DNA from: Methanomicrobiales archaeon HGW-Methanomicrobiales-1
GTDB lineage: Archaea > Halobacteriota > Methanomicrobia > Methanomicrobiales > Methanospirillaceae
Assembly: GCA_002839675.1 (NCBI GenBank)
Contig: PGYM01000001.1
Span: 734,683 to 798,682, forward strand
Reading direction: 5' to 3'
Length of the DNA: 64,000 nucleotides
Shown: piece by piece, positions 59,717-64,000 of the stretch
How the letters are laid out: the number at the start of each line of letters is the position of its first letter
Numbering within the stretch: position 1 is the stretch's first letter
Made by a program: the position numbers and the translations under genes
Notes under the pieces: model-generated
Databases searched by the model: none
Seen by the model: only the letters and a program-made list of their open reading frames with translations
What the model was told of the DNA's origin: nothing

Positions 59717-60418
59717 ATGTCAAGTTCGGCACTGCTGGTCATTGAAGGGCTCTGGTGGACTCCGGAGCAGAAACCCAAGCGACCTTCGGTCCTGTTGTTT
59801 TTACAGGGACTGGAAAGTTTTCAGGGAGATTTCAATATCTATTATGCGAATTTTTATGAAAAGATCGGGTTCCGCCGGGCGCTTGAGGATGACCTGACCA
59901 ACACCAGCGAGGACCGGCTTTTCTTATACGTGGCAGCCCACGGGACCGGTAAACGGATTGGCGGGCTGAAATCCAAGACCGGCATGAAACTTCCGGCAAT
60001 GTTCAAGGCCGTGAAAAACGCAGCGAATTATTCCAATATTGAAGGAGTGCTGATAGGTTCGTGCAGTGTTGGCAATAATATCGATGATTTCATCTCGACC
60101 ACAAAAAATTCTCATATTGCATGGATCTTCGGGTATACCTGTGAGATCGGGTGGATGGCGAGCACGCTCATCGATGTCTCGATCTTCGAGCATCTTATGG
60201 CTCTCAAAAAGAGCGATCTCAAGAGCAGGAAAAAAATTCTCGATGCCTTTGAAAAAGCGCTCAGCCGTTTCAATGGCGATTATATCCTCTGCAAGGGAAA
60301 AACAAAGAGCATTCCCTTAAAAGACGCGATAACCCTCGTGGTGCAACCCCGTGTTATCGGATGCAAGGCACTGGATGAGACAGACGCCCTGATTGAGCGA
60401 CTCGGCTGGAAAAAATAA
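59717..60418 (+). CDS. Unknown protein with caspase/CHAT-like His-Gly and Cys motifs
   Basis: 233 residues, no signal peptide. A strand ending in a His-Gly pair (LFLYVAAHGTGKRIGG, His75) and a later strand ending in GSCSVGNN (Cys116) lie in the order and spacing of clan CD peptidases such as CHAT domains (xxHG ... xxxCxxG). The rest does not show further known domains. This is a pattern-based guess; it could be a degenerate or unrelated alpha/beta protein. It stands alone; no HEAT, TPR or effector gene is fused or adjacent. Confidence 0.6.
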   Translation: MSSSALLVIEGLWWTPEQKPKRPSVLLFLQGLESFQGDFNIYYANFYEKIGFRRALEDDLTNTSEDRLFLYVAAHGTGKRIGGLKSKTGMKLPAMFKAVKNAANYSNIEGVLIGSCSVGNNIDDFISTTKNSHIAWIFGYTCEIGWMASTLIDVSIFEHLMALKKSDLKSRKKILDAFEKALSRFNGDYILCKGKTKSIPLKDAITLVVQPRVIGCKALDETDALIERLGWKK

Positions 60419-60463
60419 TCCGGGGTTAATAATCCGGTTCCTTACTAAAAAAACCGGAAAAAA

Positions 60464-61162
60464 TTATACTGGTTTTACTTTTATTTCCGGTTTGGGCAGG
60501 AACGGGATGATCGAAGCGGCGATCTTGACAATATCCATGGACTGAAGAACAATTTTTCCCGGGCCGGTAAGCGTCGTGACAAAGAGACCTTCGCCGCCGA
60601 ACAGTGCCGTGGTGATACCGCCGGCAAGTGCGATATCATATTTGACCGTGTCTTCAAAACCGACAACGAGACCTGTCTGCACTTTAATGACCTCGCCGGG
60701 TTTCAATGTCATTTCTATAATATCCCCGCAGCAGTGCAAAAAGGCGGTGCCTTCGCCATTCATGCGCTGGAGAATAAACCCTTCACCGCCAAAAAGGCCG
60801 GCCCGGATTTTTTCGGTGAATGCGATGTCCAGTTCAACCGATTCCTCGCAGCAGAGAAACGAGTCCTTTTGTGCGATGAACTCTTTTCCCGGCGCAACGT
60901 GAACCGTGAAGATCTTACCGGGCATGGAGCCGGCAAACGAGACAAATCCCGCCGCGTTCTGGGATATGAACTTGGTCAGAAAGAGACTCTCGCCAATCAC
61001 CGCCCGCTTTAAGCCGGAGATGATCCCGCCTTTGAGCTGGCTCTCCATGATCATCGAGCCGCTCATGTTCACCATTGCCCCGGCCTCGGCAAAGACGCCT
61101 TCGCCCGGCAGCAGGTCGATCTTTGCCATCTGCAGGTTGTTGCCTATGATCTCGAATTTCAT
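60464..61162 (-). CDS. AIM24 / TIGR00266 family protein
   Basis: 232 residues, the full length of the family. Repeats of beta strands form a jelly-roll-like trimer: GEGVFAEAGAMVNMSG, the GESLFLTKFISQ block, GLFGGEGFILQRMNGEG and ALFGGEGLFVTTLTGPGK. Function unknown, though widespread in bacteria, archaea and mitochondria (yeast Aim24). No operon partner. Confidence 0.92.
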   Translation of the reverse strand: MKFEIIGNNLQMAKIDLLPGEGVFAEAGAMVNMSGSMIMESQLKGGIISGLKRAVIGESLFLTKFISQNAAGFVSFAGSMPGKIFTVHVAPGKEFIAQKDSFLCCEESVELDIAFTEKIRAGLFGGEGFILQRMNGEGTAFLHCCGDIIEMTLKPGEVIKVQTGLVVGFEDTVKYDIALAGGITTALFGGEGLFVTTLTGPGKIVLQSMDIVKIAASIIPFLPKPEIKVKPV

Positions 61163-62389
61163 AATGACTGGTACTGGTTTTGTTCCGGAGAGGTGAAATG
61201 TGTTTGGGATTTTTCCGGGTCAGGGGATTTTTTTTAAAATTTTGTTGTGGAGGAAATCTTTCAAAATTTTCCATGATTTTTTTTGAAATTCCGGGAAAAA
61301 AAATTGTTGCTCTACCGGATTTTTAAAATTTTTGTTATTCCTGAAAATTTTACAAAACAAAAATACAACAACAATCCGTAAACCAATTCCGGAAATATAC
61401 CCCGGGGGGATACAATAAGCCCGGGCCTGGATCAGGTTCGGTAAGCGCGAATCCTGATAATGGAAAGGGTGCCGGGACCTCAAGTCAACCGGGTTCATTT
61501 TGGGCGTATTTTGCCGTTCCGGGGTTCTCATTTTCCGGTTCCAGTGGAAACAGTGCCAACAGTTACGGAAAATACTGTTATAAATGAATATTTTCAAAAA
61601 ATACGCGATTTAATAAGAATAAAACCGTGCAATTTAGCGGGCTTTAAATCGCCCCGGTTTTTCCGGTGGGGTAATGGCAGGTGAAATTTAAAAGAAGCCC
61701 TGTTTTGGGGGTGCCGGGATCCAGGCCATTGCCACTTACCCCATCACCAGGGCTGCTCCCATAAACCCCTCATCCGGGCTCAAATTGCCCCCGGATTGCA
61801 TCATTTCCGGTACCCGACCGGCCAGTTCCGATGTTTTTCCGGCCAGTTCTTTTGAGAAAATCTTATTTTGAATCCGGATAAGGAAACGGAATGTTTTGCG
61901 ATGAGGGCGACCGGCCAGTCCTGTGCAGTTTGGATTGAGGATCTCCGAACGCACTTTGGGGCAGGTGATTCGGCAGGAAGACGAGCAAAAAAACCCCTGT
62001 TTTGAGGATCGGATATTCCGGCCCGGTGGCCCCGGGTGATCTGCATTCCGTCCGATTTACTTCTCCGTCGGAGACCTGTTCCCCGAACAAGAGCCCCGGC
62101 CCCCAAATTGACACGAATTCATGGAAAAACGACACTATTGTTTTCGGAAAATCGCACAATGAGCCCCGTTTTGCTGGATTCAGGGTTATCGGGCTCTAAA
62201 AAAAACGCTAATAGCATCAATTGGATGGCCGATCGTTTTTCGGATTAAGGACCGTTAGTGGAAAATGAAAAAAAGGCCTGTTCTGGTCATCGTACCCATT
62301 AATTACACCTCCGTTCTCGCGGTAATATTGCAGATATCGATATTGACCCTCGTTAAAACAAGCCTTAATACCATAACGCAACCAAACTT
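61163..62389. other. 1.2 kb region without a convincing gene
   Basis: 61200-61400 is very AT-rich with many T/A runs. From 61400 on composition is normal but frames are broken. A short unit CCGGCCAGT(T/C)C occurs three times (about 61818, 61842, 61911). A segment of the type CCCTGTTTTG appears near 61695, 61996 and, weaker, 62166. Minus-strand frames at 61736-61954, 61801-62106 and 61863-62159 overlap one another and look non-coding or decayed. The end (62360-62389) holds the cbiT promoter, with TTAATACC as a TATA-like box. Confidence 0.5.
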
Positions 62390-62395
62390 GTGCAG

Positions 62396-62938
62396 ATGAA
62401 CGGGACAAAACTTGCCGGAGGCCCGACCCAGGATGAGATCATGGCAGTTTCACTTTTCAAACTGGGACTCCTCAGCACCGACACCGTCCTTGAGATTGGT
62501 TGCGGTACCGGCAAGGTCTCGGTTGCGATGGCAAAAACCGCAAAAAAAGTGTTCTCGCTTGACAAGCGGACAGAAGCGGTATCGCTTGCAACAGAATCTG
62601 CACAAAACGCAGGTGTACATAATATCGAATTTTTCTGCACGGACGCTTCGGATTTTCTTAAAGAAGAGCGGGTGTTTGACTGCGCTTTTCTTGGCGGCAC
62701 GCAACACCTTACAGAGATTCTTCCCGTAATGGCAAAAAAAGTAAAGCGGACGATCGTGATCAACGCGGTGATGGTGAGTACGCTCGAACGGGCGGTGACA
62801 GCCTTAAAAGAACTCGGGATATTTACTGAAGTTGTGCAGGTGCAGGTCTCGCGATCGTACGATATTGCCGGCAGCATCATGTTCAGACCGATTGATCCTG
62901 TCTATATCATTGTTGCCCGGGGTGCTGCATGCTCGTAG
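62396..62938 (+). CDS. cbiT: CbiT, cobalt-precorrin decarboxylating methyltransferase
   Basis: 180 residues from ATG 62396; a GTG at 62390 gives two more. The SAM-binding motif is VLEIGCGTGKVSVAMA, with the family start KLAGGPTQDEIMAVSLFKLGL. It methylates C15 and decarboxylates cobalt-precorrin-6B in anaerobic cobalamin synthesis. First of a cbi operon; it overlaps cbiL by ten bases. Confidence 0.93.
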   Translation: MNGTKLAGGPTQDEIMAVSLFKLGLLSTDTVLEIGCGTGKVSVAMAKTAKKVFSLDKRTEAVSLATESAQNAGVHNIEFFCTDASDFLKEERVFDCAFLGGTQHLTEILPVMAKKVKRTIVINAVMVSTLERAVTALKELGIFTEVVQVQVSRSYDIAGSIMFRPIDPVYIIVARGAACS

Positions 62939-63534
62939 GTCTTGGCCTTGGGCCCGGCAACCCGGAACTTCTCACGCTCCGGGCAGTCCGGCTCCTCAAG
63001 GAAGCGGATGCAGTTTTTGTCCCGGGCCGGATAGCACACGACCTCGTTGCCCCCTACCGGGAACCGGTCATGCTCGATTTTCCGATGACCGATGATGAAG
63101 CAAAGATCCGCAATTGCCTTAAGGAAAACGCAAAGAAGATCGCTCCCGTGGCAAAAGACGGTCTTGCGGTCTTTGGCATCCTGGGCGATCCGAACTTCTT
63201 CTCCACGTTCTCCCGGCTCTGCGATGTCATTGACGAGACCCATCCGGGCATTGAGTACCGGACAGAACCCGGCATAAGTTCCATCACCGCGTTTGCCGCG
63301 GCTTCCGGTGTTTCAATAAACGAAGGGTTCTCGGTCTCGGACGGCACGGTCTCGGATACGAAGATCCTGCTCAAGGTTCGCAAGCCAATGGAGAAAGCCG
63401 GCCAGCTCCGGGCCGAAGGTTACCGGGAGTTTGTCCTGGTCGAGCGGATGTTTTTTGAGGATATGAAAGTCTACCGGAACGATAATCTTCCGGAGAAGAG
63501 CGATTACATGAGCGTGATGTATGCCCGGAAATAA
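62929..63534 (+). CDS. cbiL: CbiL, cobalt-factor II C20-methyltransferase
   Basis: 201 residues of the tetrapyrrole methylase fold: GLGLGPGNPELLTLRAVRLL at the start, then VAKDGLAVFGILGDPNFFSTFSRL and GISSITAFAAASG. It adds the C20 methyl to cobalt-factor II in the anaerobic B12 pathway. Its last codons overlap the ATG of cbiF. Confidence 0.92.
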   Translation: MLVGLGLGPGNPELLTLRAVRLLKEADAVFVPGRIAHDLVAPYREPVMLDFPMTDDEAKIRNCLKENAKKIAPVAKDGLAVFGILGDPNFFSTFSRLCDVIDETHPGIEYRTEPGISSITAFAAASGVSINEGFSVSDGTVSDTKILLKVRKPMEKAGQLRAEGYREFVLVERMFFEDMKVYRNDNLPEKSDYMSVMYARK

Positions 63535-64000
63535 TCTTCAGAACGTGATCTGGTTTGTCGGCGCCGGTCCCGGCGATCCCGAACTCATAACCGTGAAAGG
63601 AAAATCTTTGCTTGACCGGGCCGAAGTGCTGCTCTATGCCGGTTCGTTAGTCAATCCCGCACTGGTCGCTTCAAGCCCCGCTGCTGAGAAGGTGGACAGC
63701 TGGGGCATGCATCTTGACGATATGGTTGCCCTCATGGCTGACCGGGTGAAGCAGGGAAAGCAGGTTGTCCGGCTCCACTCGGGCGACCCGGCCCTGTACG
63801 GTTCAATCGTTGAACAGATTGCCGAACTTAAGAAACACGATATCGCTGTCCGGATTGTGCCGGGCGTATCTTCGGTTTTTGCTGCTGCCGCCGCTCTCAC
63901 AACTGAGTTCACCCCCCGGGGGGTATCAGAGACCCTGATCATCACCCGCCCGGCCGGAAAGACGCTCGAGAAGGATTACATTGCCGAACTCTCGCAGTAC
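63521..64000 (+). CDS. cbiF: CbiF, cobalt-precorrin-4 C11-methyltransferase (partial)
   Basis: 160 residues seen; the gene continues past the window. Start ATG 63521 overlaps the end of cbiL by 14 bases. Family blocks: VIWFVGAGPGDPELITVKGKSLL, VLLYAGSLVNPAL, DSWGMHLDDMV, VVRLHSGDPALYGSI and VPGVSSVFAAAAAL. It methylates C11 of cobalt-precorrin-4. Confidence 0.94.
   Translation, partial: MPGNNLQNVIWFVGAGPGDPELITVKGKSLLDRAEVLLYAGSLVNPALVASSPAAEKVDSWGMHLDDMVALMADRVKQGKQVVRLHSGDPALYGSIVEQIAELKKHDIAVRIVPGVSSVFAAAAALTTEFTPRGVSETLIITRPAGKTLEKDYIAELSQY

Noticed and set aside
61220-61597. 125-codon minus-strand frame in the gap before cbiT
   Set aside because: Lys/Asn/Phe-rich sequence made by A/T runs, with no domain pattern.
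1-64000. CRISPR arrays, insertion sequences, rRNA genes
   Set aside because: No regularly spaced repeats, transposase-like proteins or rRNA sequence seen on reading the window.

Overview
The window reads as chromosomal DNA of a methanogenic archaeon of the order Methanomicrobiales, most like the Methanoregula group. This rests on the protein families and their style: archaellum genes joined to a chemotaxis set with CheF, two PAN proteasomal ATPases, aIF5A, aMBF1, Pelota, ABCE1, an archaeal mevalonate-pathway DUF126 subunit, anaerobic cobalamin genes, PKD/propeller surface proteins, Shine-Dalgarno sites of the AGGTGA type and TATA-box promoters with very short leaders. No methanogenesis enzyme lies in the window, so the placement is inferred.

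Layout. 1-3450: small secreted and unknown proteins, then aMBF1 divergent from PAN1. 3821-9928: an isolated archaellin, a membrane PP2C-type phosphatase, an odd carboxyltransferase, a second PAN, and DUF126. 9973-13487: a lipoprotein, a B12-binding-type radical SAM protein overlapping a phosphoesterase, a CYTH/CyaB protein and an FKBP isomerase. 13488-14129 is mostly non-coding, with G-rich inverted repeats and one small ORF, and is followed by a SPASM radical SAM protein. 15507-23766 is the accessory-looking part: two tandem HEAT/membrane proteins, a calpain-like cysteine peptidase, a large seven-bladed propeller/PKD surface protein and an IPT lipoprotein.

23806-28922 is a compact ribosome-rescue neighbourhood: Pelota and RqcH/NFACT (overlapping, minus strand) diverge from an EMC6-like membrane protein and the recycling ATPase ABCE1. 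30209-45632, all minus strand, is a 15.4 kb motility region: two archaellins, FlaCE, FlaG, FlaF, FlaH, FlaI, FlaJ, an unrecognised acidic membrane protein, then CheF, CheY, CheB, CheA, CheC, CheD and an exported propeller protein overlapping cheD. CheW, CheR and receptors are not here. Internal promoters and a T-run suggest three transcription units.

45894-52580: a membrane-anchored unknown protein, aIF5A, an IMPase/FBPase beside NAD kinase, an ACT protein overlapping homoserine dehydrogenase overlapping an HTH plus TiaS-like protein, and a type IV pilin. 52954-53038 is tRNA-Leu(UAG). 53091-57632 holds Kup, an AI-2E-type permease and TrkH, two independent potassium uptake systems. 57880-61162 carries a TraB protein, two unknowns (one possibly CHAT/caspase-like) and an AIM24 protein. 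About 1.2 kb without a convincing gene follows, then cbiT, cbiL and the start of cbiF, a cobalamin operon that runs off the right edge.

The most interesting points are the rescue neighbourhood, the different C-terminal HbYX tails of the two PANs, the extra genes inside the motility region, the calpain-like and caspase-like candidates, and several perfect inverted repeats at regulatory positions. No CRISPR array, insertion sequence or rRNA was seen.
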